A stretch of 64,000 bases of DNA. Origin: Wyeomyia smithii. Its lineage: Eukaryota; Arthropoda; Insecta; Diptera; Culicidae. Positions 22,888 through 32,278 of this stretch are shown here, piece after piece. Each line of letters begins with the position of its first letter. Position 1 is the first letter of the stretch. The stretch covers positions 7,944,320 to 8,008,319 of the forward strand of contig NC_073695.1 of assembly GCF_029784165.1 (NCBI RefSeq). Reading direction: 5' to 3'. The notes under the pieces were generated by a model. The model was not told the DNA's origin and did not search any database. It saw only the letters and a list, made by a program, of their open reading frames with translations. Position numbers and translations under genes: made by a program.

Positions 22888-23475
22888 ATGTTGATGAGTC
22901 GTCGGTCAGCCAATTTCTTCCGTGCTGATGGACGTGAAACGCTGATGGGGATAATCATGATGTTGCGGCAGATTCCCGTTTCTTGCTGGTTGGCTTGCGG
23001 CCCCGGTTTCACTGACATCCGAAGGCGGCGATGTTGTCGCTTCCAATTACCGCCACGTCGCAGACGTCGCGTCATTGTCCTGGTGGCGTTCTTGAGCCGG
23101 GACGAGGCACGCGAATCCTTGCAACCCCGTTCTCATACAATACGTGAAGATTATCCTTTCCAGCGAGATGCGGACGCTATCCGTTCGCAGTGCCACAGTG
23201 CCGTAGAGTTAATAAATCATAGCCAAGCGTCATTAAGCTCGTCTTTTTCCCCCCAGATGGAGAGTGAATATCTCTTCTTCCCAGATGGTTTCCTTATCCG
23301 TTCTGCCCCGCAACAGGCCCCCCTTTCAATCTTAATGGTCATTTACGCTTTAATTGGATTAAAACATTATGAACAGTCGGAACGTTTTTTACGTGTCGGA
23401 TTCTTGCTCTCACCACCGGGCAACGCGCGCGTCCTGTGGCAAACCCGAAGCACTGCCTCTTGGCCTGCGGGCTGA
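22888..23475 (+). CDS. Hypothetical ORF of 195 codons, doubtful
   Basis: An ATG-started open frame in the GC-balanced region. It has an Arg/Pro-rich segment (FTDIRRRRCCRFQLPPRRRR) and one possible hydrophobic stretch near residues 145-158 (LSILMVIYALIGL). No family is recognised, no splice context was seen and no paralogue occurs in the window. Chance ORFs of this size are plausible at this base composition. It is listed only because it is the longest plus-strand ORF outside repeats. Confidence 0.12.
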   Translation: MLMSRRSANFFRADGRETLMGIIMMLRQIPVSCWLACGPGFTDIRRRRCCRFQLPPRRRRRVIVLVAFLSRDEARESLQPRSHTIREDYPFQRDADAIRSQCHSAVELINHSQASLSSSFSPQMESEYLFFPDGFLIRSAPQQAPLSILMVIYALIGLKHYEQSERFLRVGFLLSPPGNARVLWQTRSTASWPAG

Positions 23476-23859
23476 CTGATGATCATCATAAACGAGCAAT
23501 TATAAGGTAATGTACGAGCTTTCAATCTTCCTTCGTAGCAGCAGCCGGACCGGAGGACACTTTCGGCATTGGTATTACTGCTGCTGATGTTTTCCAAATT
23601 GAAACTGCTTCCGATTGGTTTCGCAGCAAGTGCAGGAGCGTTCGATTCACTGCTGGTAGGGTGGAAGGTGATCATGATGATCGCTAAAACTATCCTCAAT
23701 ATAGTTTTATGTTGCGTTTAATTTTGTGTTCCTTTCTCGTGATTATAAAAACAGAACTGTTTCAGTTTTTTCAAGTTTTTCTCATATATTCTCATCAGAA
23801 TCTAAAATTGCATCAAACATGTAATTTCTGCTGTCGTAATATCCAGAAACCAGAATCAC

Positions 23860-23932
23860 CTCCCAGCTGGTCTCGAGGTACGATGCTGGCCTAACAAGCC
23901 AGTTGTCGTAAGTTCGAGTCTCGGCTTGGGAG
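23860..23932 (+). ncRNA. tRNA-like SINE head (Val-AAC-like), not a functional tRNA
   Basis: A 7-bp acceptor-like stem CTCCCAG (23860-23866) pairs with TTGGGAG (23926-23932). The A-box-like segment is TGGTCTCGAGG. The anticodon arm CTGGC-CTAACAA-GCCAG is perfect, with AAC in the anticodon position. The B box is AGTTCGAGTC. No discriminator or 3' end suitable for a mature tRNA follows; the sequence runs on into the SINE body. It serves as an internal pol III promoter. Confidence 0.8.
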
Positions 23933-23984
23933 AGACTGTTAGTGTCAGTAAGAAAATGTAGCACACTATAAACAACTGCTACGC

Positions 23985-24476
23985 ATGTTCAAAGCTGCAC
24001 ACAGGGAAGAATATCAGGTTCACCTAAATGAAATACAGCGAAATGTAAAAACTGACCCCAAAGCATTTTGGAACTTCGTGAATAGTCGAAGGAACCATTC
24101 GGGTATCCCAGAAAAAATGAGGTACAGAGGCGCAACCACCGAAGATACTAAATCGTCGACTAGCCTTTTCGCTGAACATTTTAAAAGTGTCTTTGCAGAG
24201 CAGCCTTCAAACGTACGTATACCTCCCTCCGACAATGGCTCGGAAGTATTCCAACTATCTGAAATTGATGTCAAAAATGGAATCCACAAACTTGATTCAA
24301 ACTCGTCGCCTGGCCCTGACACTCTCGCGGGAAGCCTTCTGAAACAGTTCCAAGGCGAGCTTTTGGCCCCTCTCACCTGTTTGTTTAACGCGTCACTGGC
24401 ATCCGGTTACTTTCCCTCGATCTGGAAAATTTCACACGTCACACCTGTTCATAAAAAAGGATCTCGATCAGATGTC
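23985..24476 (+). pseudogene. Host LINE ORF2, RT N-terminal part
   Basis: The frame reads MFKAAHREEYQVHL, then KAFWNFVNSRRNHSGIPEKM, KLDSNSSPGPDTLAGSLLKQ (RT entry motif) and WKISHVTPVHKKGSRSDV. The actual reading frame is open upstream to the SINE junction (about 23952), so the ATG at 23985 is not a real start. The protein runs without frame change into 28957 once the inserted Juan-like element and one copy of its target duplication are ignored. It belongs to the jockey/CR1-like group; the exact clade was not determined. Confidence 0.8.
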
Positions 24477-24776
24477 TTTTTTTTTTATTTTTTTTTATTT
24501 ATTTTTTAATTTTTTTTTTATTTTTTTTTTATTTTTTTTTTTATTTTTTTTTTTAAAGGGGGGATTTGTTAGTAGCTTAAGTATTTATGATACATATTAG
24601 TAAATAATGAGTATGTGTGTCCAATCACAAATGGTGACTTCTCAACACTGTTAGAAATTTGTAATTTTAATTGTTAGGATTTGTTTGCTTTCGCAATTAG
24701 GACTTATCATTCGTAGGGATTTAAACCTACTTGTCAGAAAAGGGGAAGTAAACTTACAACTAACTTAATTGCTAAC

Positions 24777-26519
24777 TTATTGGCTATAAAGAGAGCTTAT
24801 CGTAGCAATTGAGGATTGCAACGTTTTTTGTCGAAAATTGTTAATAATTTTATTTGATATAGCTTCTAATGGTTCAACACCAGTAAGTCTATGTAATTCG
24901 AGTGTACCAAACCAAGAAGGACGCTTCAAAATCATTTTCAGAATTTTATTCTGAATCCTTTGGAGCGTTTTCTTCCTTGTTGAACAGAAACTTGACCAGA
25001 TCGGTACAGCATAAAGCATTTCTGGTCTAAAAATTTGTTTGTAAATCAAAAGTTTGTTCTTTAAACAAAGTTTAGAATTCCTGTTAATGAGAGGATATAA
25101 ACATCTCGTATATTTGATGCACTTGGCTTGTATACTCTCAATGTGCTCTTTGAAAATAAGTTTTTTATCATAAATTAGTCCCTAGTACTTAACCTTGTCG
25201 GACCAACTTAAAATAACCCCATTCATCTTGACAACGTGATTATTGTTTGGCTTGAGGAAAGAAGCCCTAGGCTTTTGCGGAAAAATTATCATTTGAGTTT
25301 TAGAAGCATTGGGAGAGATTTTCCACTTTTGCAAGTAGGAAGAAAAAATATCTAAACTTTTCTGCAATCGACTGCATATGACACGAAGACTTTTTCCTTT
25401 TACGGAAATGCTTGTGTCATCGCAGAACAATGACTTTGTGCATCCTGGAGGCAAATCAGGAAGATCTGAAGTGAATATGTTGTACAGGACTGGACCCAAG
25501 ACTGAACCTTGAGGTACACCTGCTCTGACAGGAAATCTATCAGATTTTGAATTCTGATAGACAACCTGCAGAGTTCGATCAGTAAGATAATTTTTTAAAA
25601 TTTTGATTTGGAAAATTGGAAAATTAAAAGTTTGCAATTTCGCAATCAAACCTTTATGCCAAACACTGTCGAATGCTTTTTCTATGTCTAAAAGAGCAGC
25701 TCCAGTGGAATAACCTTCAGATTTGTTAGCTCGTATCATATTAGTAACTCTGAGCAATTGATGAGTTGTGGAATGCCCATGGCGAAATCCAAACTGTTCA
25801 TCTGCAAAAATTGAATTTTCGTTGATGTGTGACATCATTCTGTTAAGAATAATTCTCTCAAACAGTTTACTTATTGAAGAAAGCAAACTGATTGGTCGAT
25901 AACTTGAAACTTCAGCTGGGTTCTTATCCGGTTTTAAAATGGGAGTAATTTTTGCATTTTTCCATAATTTGGGAAAATATGCAATTTTGAAGCAGCAATT
26001 GAAAATTTTTACTAAAAATTCCATTGTGCTCTCAGGGAGATGTTTGATTAGTATATTAAAGATTCCATCGTCACCAGGTGTTTTCATATTTTTGAAATTT
26101 TTAATAATTGATTTAATCTCATTCAAGTTAGTTTCAATTATTTCTGCAGGTAAAAAATTCTGGGAAGAAATTAAATCAAATTGACGTGTGACTTCATTTT
26201 CAATTGGACTCACAAAATTCAAATTTGAGTTATGAACACTCTCAAACTGCTGAGCAAGTCTTTGAGCCTTTTGTTCATTGGATACAAGAAAACGTTCACC
26301 ATCTTTTAAAACTGGAATAGGCTTTGAAGGTTTCTTAAGAATCTTCGACAGCTTCCAAAAAGGTTTTGAATATGGTTTCAATTTTTCAACTTTAGTCTCG
26401 AAATTTTGATTTCTCAGAAGAGTAAATCTATGTTTATTCTCTTTCTGTAAATCTTTATAAATAGTTTTAAAAACAGGGTCACGAGAACGTTGATATTGAC
26501 GTCTGCGGACATTTTTCAA
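24777..26519 (-). pseudogene. Juan-like ORF2, reverse transcriptase part
   Basis: One frame from 26519 down to the end at 24777, broken only by a TAG at 25184-25182 (KVKY-stop-GLIYDKK). RT motifs in order: NMKTPGDDGIFNILIK, ITPILKPDKNPAEVSSYRPI, GAALLDIEKAFDSVWH (motif A), RAGVPQGSVLGPVLYNIF (motif B) and KSLFCDDTSISV (motif C, with FCDD instead of the usual FADD/YADD). The C-terminal part reads LIYKQIFRPEMLYAVPIWSS and IQNKILKMILKRPSWFGT. There is no RNase H, as is usual for the jockey clade. A frameshift near 26520-26550 separates it from the endonuclease part. Confidence 0.9.
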
Positions 26520-26548
26520 ACGAATTAGAAGTTGAAGATTTTCGTCAA

Positions 26549-27433
26549 TTATTGGTGAATCAAAAATTGAGCCTTTGGAACAGAATAATTCCTGGCATCA
26601 ACAATTGCACATTTTAATGCTTCCAAAGTGGAATCAATATTCACTTCGTTTTGCAAATCAAGCTCATTATTGGAATTTCTCTCAATATGAGTTTTGTATC
26701 TTTCCCAATTAGCCTTGTTATAATTAAAAACAGAACTCATAGGGTTTAAAACTGATTCATGTGATAAAGAAAAAGTTATTGGAAGATGGTCAGAATCAAA
26801 GTCAGCATGTGTGATCAAATCACTACATACATGACTTTGATCTGTAAGCACCAAATCAATTGTTGAAGGGTTTCTTACAGAAGAAAAGCATGTAGGACTA
26901 TTCGGAGACAAAATAGAGTAGTATCCTGAAGAACAATCATTGAATAAAATTTTGCCATTGGAATTACTTTGAGAATTATTCCATGAACGATGTTTAGCGT
27001 TAAAATCGCCGATTATGAAAAATTTCGAACGATTTCTGGTGAGTTTTTGTAAATCAACTTTAAAATAATTTTTGAGCTCGCGTGTGCATTGAAATGGTAA
27101 ATATGCTGCGGCAATAAATAAAATCCCAAGTTCAGTTTGAACTTCAATTCCCAAAGTTTCAATAACTTTGGTCTCAAGATGGGGAAGAGCACGATGTTTG
27201 ATTCGGCGATGAATAACAATTGCAACTCCACCGCCGGAACCCTGAATCCTATCATATCTATGAACCACGTAATTGGGATCATATTTTAATTTTATGTTAG
27301 GTTTCAAAAATGTTTCAGTAATAATTGCAATATGCACATTATTTACTGTTAAAAAATTTAAAAGCTCATTCTCATTGGCCTTCAATGAGCGAGCATTCCA
27401 ATTTAATATTTTAATTGTTTTATTTAAAATCAT
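26549..27433 (-). pseudogene. Juan-like ORF2, APE-type endonuclease part
   Basis: It starts at ATG 27433, overlapping the end of ORF1 (stop 27422-27420) by 14 bases in another frame. Endonuclease motifs: IKILNWNARSLKANENEL, IAIITETFL (catalytic Glu), GGGVAIVIHRR, FIIGDFNAKHRSWNN, TIDLVLTD and DFDSDHLPITFSL (SDH). All signature residues are present. The frame is lost at about 26549, just before the RT part, by a single frameshift. Confidence 0.9.
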
Positions 27434-28742
27434 TGCTAAATTTTAAATTAGAAACAATTTTAATAGTAAAATTTGTGCCTATTTGAATGGCTTCAAACAT
27501 TGATTTTGCCTGCAACATGGCGTTCATAAGATCGAACATTGCCTGTTGCAAAAAAGAAAGTTTACCTGCCGTAATAGGCCCCAGGCAGTTGACATTAGAA
27601 AAAATATTTTCGGCAGCAATATTAGCTGGAGTAATAGGTGTACAATTGTTTTCTAGCGTGTTTTGCTTACCCATATTAACGGTCATTTTCGAACTACCAA
27701 CACTAGGCGGTATAATGTTCGAACTACCTGTAACCTGTGCATATGTTAAACGGGTATGCAAAGGAGTAGGTAAACTATGCGTCACTGGTACGCTTGGAGA
27801 ATTTTGTTTTTAAGTTGGTTTTAATTGAGAAATCGAATTTCGTTTACCTTGCCTTGCCTTAACAATTGCTAAACGGACTGAGCATTGATAAAAATTTGAC
27901 ATATGGTTGCCGTTACAATTCGCACAGCGAAAATTTTTACTCTCTTTCACAGGACATGTGTCCTTTTTGTGAGAAGAGTCTCCACAATTAAGACATTTTT
28001 GGTCCATGTTACAGAATTTGGAACCATGGCCATAACGTTGGCAAGTACGGCATTGGGTGATATGCTCTTCACCTCCGCCATACTTCCTATAAATTTCCCA
28101 CTTTACACGCACATTATACAAAGCATGTGCTTTTTCAAAAAATTTAAAGTTGTTAACCTCATTGCGGTTAAAATGAATTAAATAATTAACAAGGGAAATT
28201 CCAGTTCTCTGACTGTTTTCGCCTCGTGATTTTTGTTTCATCAGAATTACTTGGGTAGGGGCTATGCCAAGTAATTCTGTTAAAGTAAGTTTGATCTCAT
28301 CAACGGTTTGATCGTTGGTGAGACCTTTCAAGACAACCTTGAACGGCTTGGCGTTTTTGGTATCATATGTAAAAAATTTGTACATCTTGTCAGTTAAATA
28401 CTGAACAAGACGATCACGACCCTTTACTGAGTCGGCTAATAAGCGGCATTCGCCTCTACGACCAATTTGATAGGTAACTTTAACGTCAGAAACAAACGTT
28501 GAAAGTTCCTTTTTGAAAATATTGAATTCAGAAGAAATAGTTACCACAATAGGTGGAACTTTCTCCTTTTTTAAAGATTTTATATTTTGTATAGTTTCAT
28601 TATTGGTAACTTCCATTTCACCAGCTTCTTGCTCAGGCAAAATATCAAAAGGATTGTCACTACAGACACTCGAAGTGTCAGAAAGAGATGCCTCTCTTTT
28701 CCTCCCCGCAGCGATGCGAGGTTTCTTTTTCCGTCCAGCCAT
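27420..28742 (-). pseudogene. Juan-like ORF1, Gag-like zinc-knuckle protein with one stop
   Basis: ATG at 28742 gives MAGRKKKPRIAAGRKREAS. A basic N-terminus and SDNPFDILPEQ are followed by a Gag-like RNA-binding region and three Cys/His knuckles: CRTCQRYGHGSKFC, CLNCGDSSHKKDTC and CANCNGNHMSNFYQC. A single TAA at 27812-27810 interrupts the frame after SQLKPT; the same frame continues with LTYAQVTGSSNIIPPSV to 27420. Without that stop ORF1 would be 440 residues, about normal for this clade. It coats the RNA during retrotransposition. Confidence 0.9.
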
Positions 28743-28941
28743 TTCAGGTGATACGGAAAAAGTCAAAACAAATGTTAAATTCAAAAGTAGGTAGTCTTGA
28801 GAAAGACTGATGGGAAATAACTTTCAGGTAGTCTTTAAAAGACACACTGACAAAACACAAACTTTGAAGCTATAGGCAGTCAAAGACCAGTCCACAAGCA
28901 ACCGAAAAAACGTCTGATCTGTAGGACAGTTCAAGACGCAC
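28743..28941 (-). promoter_or_regulatory. 5' UTR / presumed internal promoter of the Juan-like element
   Basis: 199 bp between the exact 5' junction and the ORF1 ATG. Jockey-clade elements use an internal pol II promoter near +1. No specific box was verified here. Confidence 0.45.
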
Positions 28942-28956
28942 TCTCGATCAGATGTC

Positions 28957-29303
28957 GAGAACTATCGTGGTATAACCATCCAATCCGCTATGCCTAAGCT
29001 CTTCGAACGGCTAGTGTACGACACTCTCTATGAGGTAGTCGCTGATCGCTTTTCTCCCGTGCAACACGGGTTTCTAAAAAAGAAATCCGTCACCACAAAT
29101 CCTTGCGAGTTTACTTCACTGGTAACCGATTACATATCTAGAGGATTTCAAGTCGATTGTATTTATACAGATATGAGCAAGGCATTTGACGCGGTTAAAA
29201 CGGACAGTATTCTTTAATCTTTAAGTGACTTCGGAATTGGCGGTCCACTCTACGACTGGCTAAAAACATATTTGGTAGGAAGAGTCCAGTATGTGACTGT
29301 CTT
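28957..29303 (+). pseudogene. Host LINE ORF2, RT middle part with motif A
   Basis: Resumes exactly in frame after the Juan insertion: ENYRGITIQSAMPKLFERLV, SPVQHGFLKKKSVTTN, then VDCIYTDMSKAFDAV (motif A, catalytic Asp present). A TAA at 29215-29217 is followed by LSDFGIGGPLYDWLKTYLVG and VQYVTV. The sequence then jumps to the post-catalytic region, so motif B (PQG) and motif C (xxDD) are deleted at about 29303. Confidence 0.82.
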
Positions 29304-29304
29304 A

Positions 29305-30084
29305 AATTACAACTGGACATGCAAAGTTTCGGACAATTCTGCTCGGATAGTGGCTTAAATGTCAACGCGGACAAATGTTCAGTCATGACATTTTCTCGTA
29401 AAATATCTCCGCTCATGTTTAGGTACCATTTCAATGGAACTGAACTAACACGTAAAGAAACAGTTCGCGATCTAGGCGTTATATATGACCGATCGCTTTA
29501 CCATATTGATAATGTAGTCACAGACAGCTTAAGATTATTTTCGCTCGTGAGACGGTACGGGCGTGATCTTAAAGACCCTCATTCCATATTAGCCATTTTC
29601 AAATCGATAGTGCGAAGCAAACTGGACTTTGCGAGCGTCGTTTGGCGCCCCCAATTTGTAACACATATGCAGAGAATTGAAGGAACTTCAAAGAAAGTTT
29701 GTGCGTTTTGCCCTACGGAACCTCAGATGCAATGGAGATCAATTACTTCCCTATCAAGAATTGTGCGCATTAGTCAATATTGACACAGTACATTGCCGAC
29801 AAAGGATTGCTGATATAGTGTTTTTCACCAATATATTAGCGGGACGGGCCGATAGTCGTAGTCTCTCAGCTCGAATACACCTGAATAGCAGCCCAGTTAC
29901 GCTAAGAAATCCAAGAGTGTTCAACCCTCCGCAACGAGCTCGGAATTATTCACAACACGAACCTACATGCCGTTTTATGAGAACTTTTAATGAATTACGG
30001 CACATTGTTAATATCGACATGTCTCCAACAGTTTTAGAAAATAGATTAAGTTTATATTTGAGAGGACAACTTCGTGACTGTTAA
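29305..30084 (+). pseudogene. Host LINE ORF2, C-terminal part (frameshifted)
   Basis: The first frame reads LQLDMQSFGQFCSDSGLNVN, ADKCSVMTFSRK, TVRDLGVIYDRS and SIVRSKLDFASVVWRP. A frameshift near 29672 leads to ELQRKFVRFALRNLRCNGDQ and MSPTVLENRLSLYLRGQLRD, with TAA at 30082-30084. This is the usual thumb and C-terminal layout of jockey/CR1-like ORF2 proteins. Confidence 0.8.
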
Positions 30085-30320
30085 TTGTTTGTATTGTTGG
30101 TTTTGAATTTATTGTATAATAATCTTAAGTGTGGATAACGGGCTTATAGCCTATATTTTCCTGGACAATAAATAAATAAAATAAATAAAAGGATCGTAGC
30201 GCTAGCCCCGCAATTGTCCTGTCCACTTAACAGTTGGCTGCGAAGTCTGTGTACAATAATCAGAAGGTCGAGTTCCGCATCGGAATGTAGCACCAAGGCT
30301 TTGCTTTAATATCCAGAAAC

Positions 30321-32089
30321 GGGCTGGGATCTATTTTTAAATTATTAATAATTGAAAATTAATAATTAATTGAAAATTGTGAAACAGTTGAGCAAAGTTT
30401 CATCCAACGCAAAAATTGCAGATCATTTTGACAGAAAACGATCAGCACCCTCTTCTGTTTTTCGCCCCATTCAAACTATCAAAGTCATATAAAGTAAGAT
30501 CCAACGCAATTTTCGTTCCTAGCATAAGCACTAGGGAGAAAACAGAACAAAGTACATACCACTAGCGATGGATGAAAGCTCGGTGAAAGTGCGATGGCAA
30601 TTTTGAAAGTAAAATTATTCGCGCTCCAGAATCGCGCCACCTGTTTCGCGGCTAGGAAATGTAAAGGCAAACTATCGACGAAGCTGGACAGGTTAGTAGG
30701 TGGCTTCATACTTTCGATTTTCCAGTTGCTCTAGTCTTTGCAGTGCCGCGGGTGGCAGGCACGCAGGTCGAGTTGGAAATTGGCAGTGCAACCGATAGTT
30801 GAGGTGATAAAGTTTAACGGCTAGTGAAATGAGCTTCACCGAGCGGCGAAAGCGGAACAACCTACAAAACCGATGGGACGTATCTGTCGATTAACTTCTT
30901 TTTCGGCAGAAGACGGTGAAGTCGGATTAGTTTTATTTTCGAATTGATAAATGAACAATTTTTTATCTATACAAGCGCATTTTATGAACAAACATAAAGC
31001 GAAACGATTGGTTCGGATAAAAATCACCTAACAATTATCTGGAGAGCTTTTAGCCGTTTCAACAGTGGCCAATTATATTACATAGAATTAAATTTGCTTT
31101 TTATAACCATAACCATTCTATGCGTTCATCAGTAGCTTCATCGATTTTCACTTAAACTGTGGTGGCTGCCAATCAGTAAATGTAGACAGTAAAAACGTCC
31201 ATACACGCGTGACACAGCATCGACATCAACCTAATGGGAAACATTAACGATGCAGGTACGAACATCGACGCACCTCAGATGAAAATTAAATTGCACCCAC
31301 TCAGATCGTGCCGCATTCCCGTTACCACAGGTTATATTTTCACCTGTCTGTGTCGTGAACCATCAGTTCTGCCGGGTTGCGGGGCGACCAAAACCGCCGT
31401 TCCCCATTGGGCGCTGCTCTGACTCTGGTGTGGTTTAGCGTCGGTATGAAGCATAATTTATGACACGAATGCTTGCTTGCACTCGCTTGTGTGCCATTCC
31501 ATACTTCAACCGCGCGTGTTTGGGCAGTAAACAAAAGTGCCCTCCAAATAGGCAAGTAAGCAATGGATGGTGAAAATCCATGAACGGCACAAAAAGGCAA
31601 ATTTTTCGATTGCTTCCTCGATTCCACTAAAACACAAATACGCGTACACGTTTCCCCATCATCGACACAAGTAATTTTGGTTCGTGCGCTCAAGTTTCGA
31701 ATCGTTTTGTCGTTCCAAAGGATTCCCTTCCGAACGACGAAGACGAACGAAAGAGCGATTTGCTGGCTCGGGTGAATAGGCAGCAAGCCGAAATTTCCGC
31801 CCCATAAAACTCGCAAACTTGCCAATCGGAAGGATGCTGCGAAATTTTTGATAAGATGTTCGCCCCGGTCCCCGCGTCCGTCTTCGCGAGCAAGCGTGCG
31901 GAAATGCGGCTGGTAAAGTTTTTGATATTTATTCAAAAGTTTACGTCCGGCTGTACCCGAGTGAAATACCCAGGAAAAATGTACGAGTGGATTGAGTTAG
32001 TGGCTATTTAAAGAACGCTGTTGGAATGTTGGTTTCGACACGGCGGGGAAGGTGGGCTTTAAATCGAACGGGAAGTTGAAATGATTTTT
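30321..32089. other. Mostly single-copy-looking DNA
   Basis: GC-balanced sequence with no recognisable protein domain. The longest ORF (31340-31936, minus, 198 codons) matches nothing I know and has no exon-like borders. It may be host intron or intergenic DNA. Confidence 0.35.
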
Positions 32090-32203
32090 GCCTTTCTCCT
32101 AGAAAGGTATAGCAATCACTGGAAAAACCAAAGGTATAAAAATGGCCGAATGTCATATACAACTCGACCCCTTTAGACGAACTGAGCCTTTTCTGTATGT
32201 ATG

Positions 32204-32278
<75 letters not shown>

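Larger units (their letters stand above)
20213..23836. other. Largely single-copy-looking DNA, possibly host flank
   Basis: A T-rich stretch (20330-20830) is followed by more GC-balanced sequence (21300-23650) with a short CTG run (21308-21336). Several ORFs occur, the longest at 22888-23475 (195 codons, Arg-rich in the middle), but none matches a known domain. The composition would suit host regulatory, untranslated or intronic sequence; this is inference only. Confidence 0.35.
24477..28941 (-). mobile_element. Juan-like (jockey clade) non-LTR retrotransposon, full length, nearly intact
   Basis: Flanked by the 15-bp direct repeat TCTCGATCAGATGTC (24462-24476 and 28942-28956). On the minus strand the 5' end is at 28941, the 5' UTR runs to 28743, ORF1 is 28742-27420, ORF2 is 27433-24777, and the 3' end is an A-rich tail of about 80 bp (plus-strand T tract 24477-24556). 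The length of 4.46 kb suits a complete jockey-clade element of the Juan type. Damage is light: one stop in ORF1, and one frameshift and one stop in ORF2. It is the youngest insertion of the three-level nest. Confidence 0.93.
23951..30190 (+). mobile_element. 5'-truncated non-LTR retrotransposon (jockey/CR1-like, clade uncertain) inside the SINE
   Basis: Coding sequence starts directly at the junction (in frame from about 23952), showing 5' truncation on insertion. It ends with an AATAAATAAAATAAATAAA-type tail at about 30168-30190, after which the SINE resumes. The RT is interrupted at 24476/28957 by a complete Juan-like element flanked by a 15-bp duplication of LINE sequence. The RT has also lost motifs B and C by deletion near 29303. 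The copy is dead. Confidence 0.85.
23851..30306 (+). mobile_element. tRNA-derived SINE, split by a nested LINE
   Basis: The SINE consists of 23851-23950 plus 30191-30306 (about 216 bp in total) and is bounded by the 14-bp direct repeat TAATATCCAGAAAC (23837-23850 and 30307-30320). The head is tRNA-like. The tail part (30191-30306: 'ggatcgtagcgctagcc...ggaatgtagcaccaagg') matches, as I recall it, the body of a common mosquito SINE. The LINE at 23951-30190 sits between the two halves. SINEs of this kind are transcribed by RNA polymerase III from the tRNA-like promoter and borrow LINE machinery. Confidence 0.85.

Noticed and set aside
23860..23932. Functional tRNA-Val(AAC) gene
   Set aside because: The sequence continues into a SINE body flanked by a target duplication, and there is no terminator after the acceptor stem.
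31340..31936. 198-codon minus-strand ORF as a gene
   Set aside because: No recognisable domain, no splice or promoter context, overlapping ORFs on the other strand.
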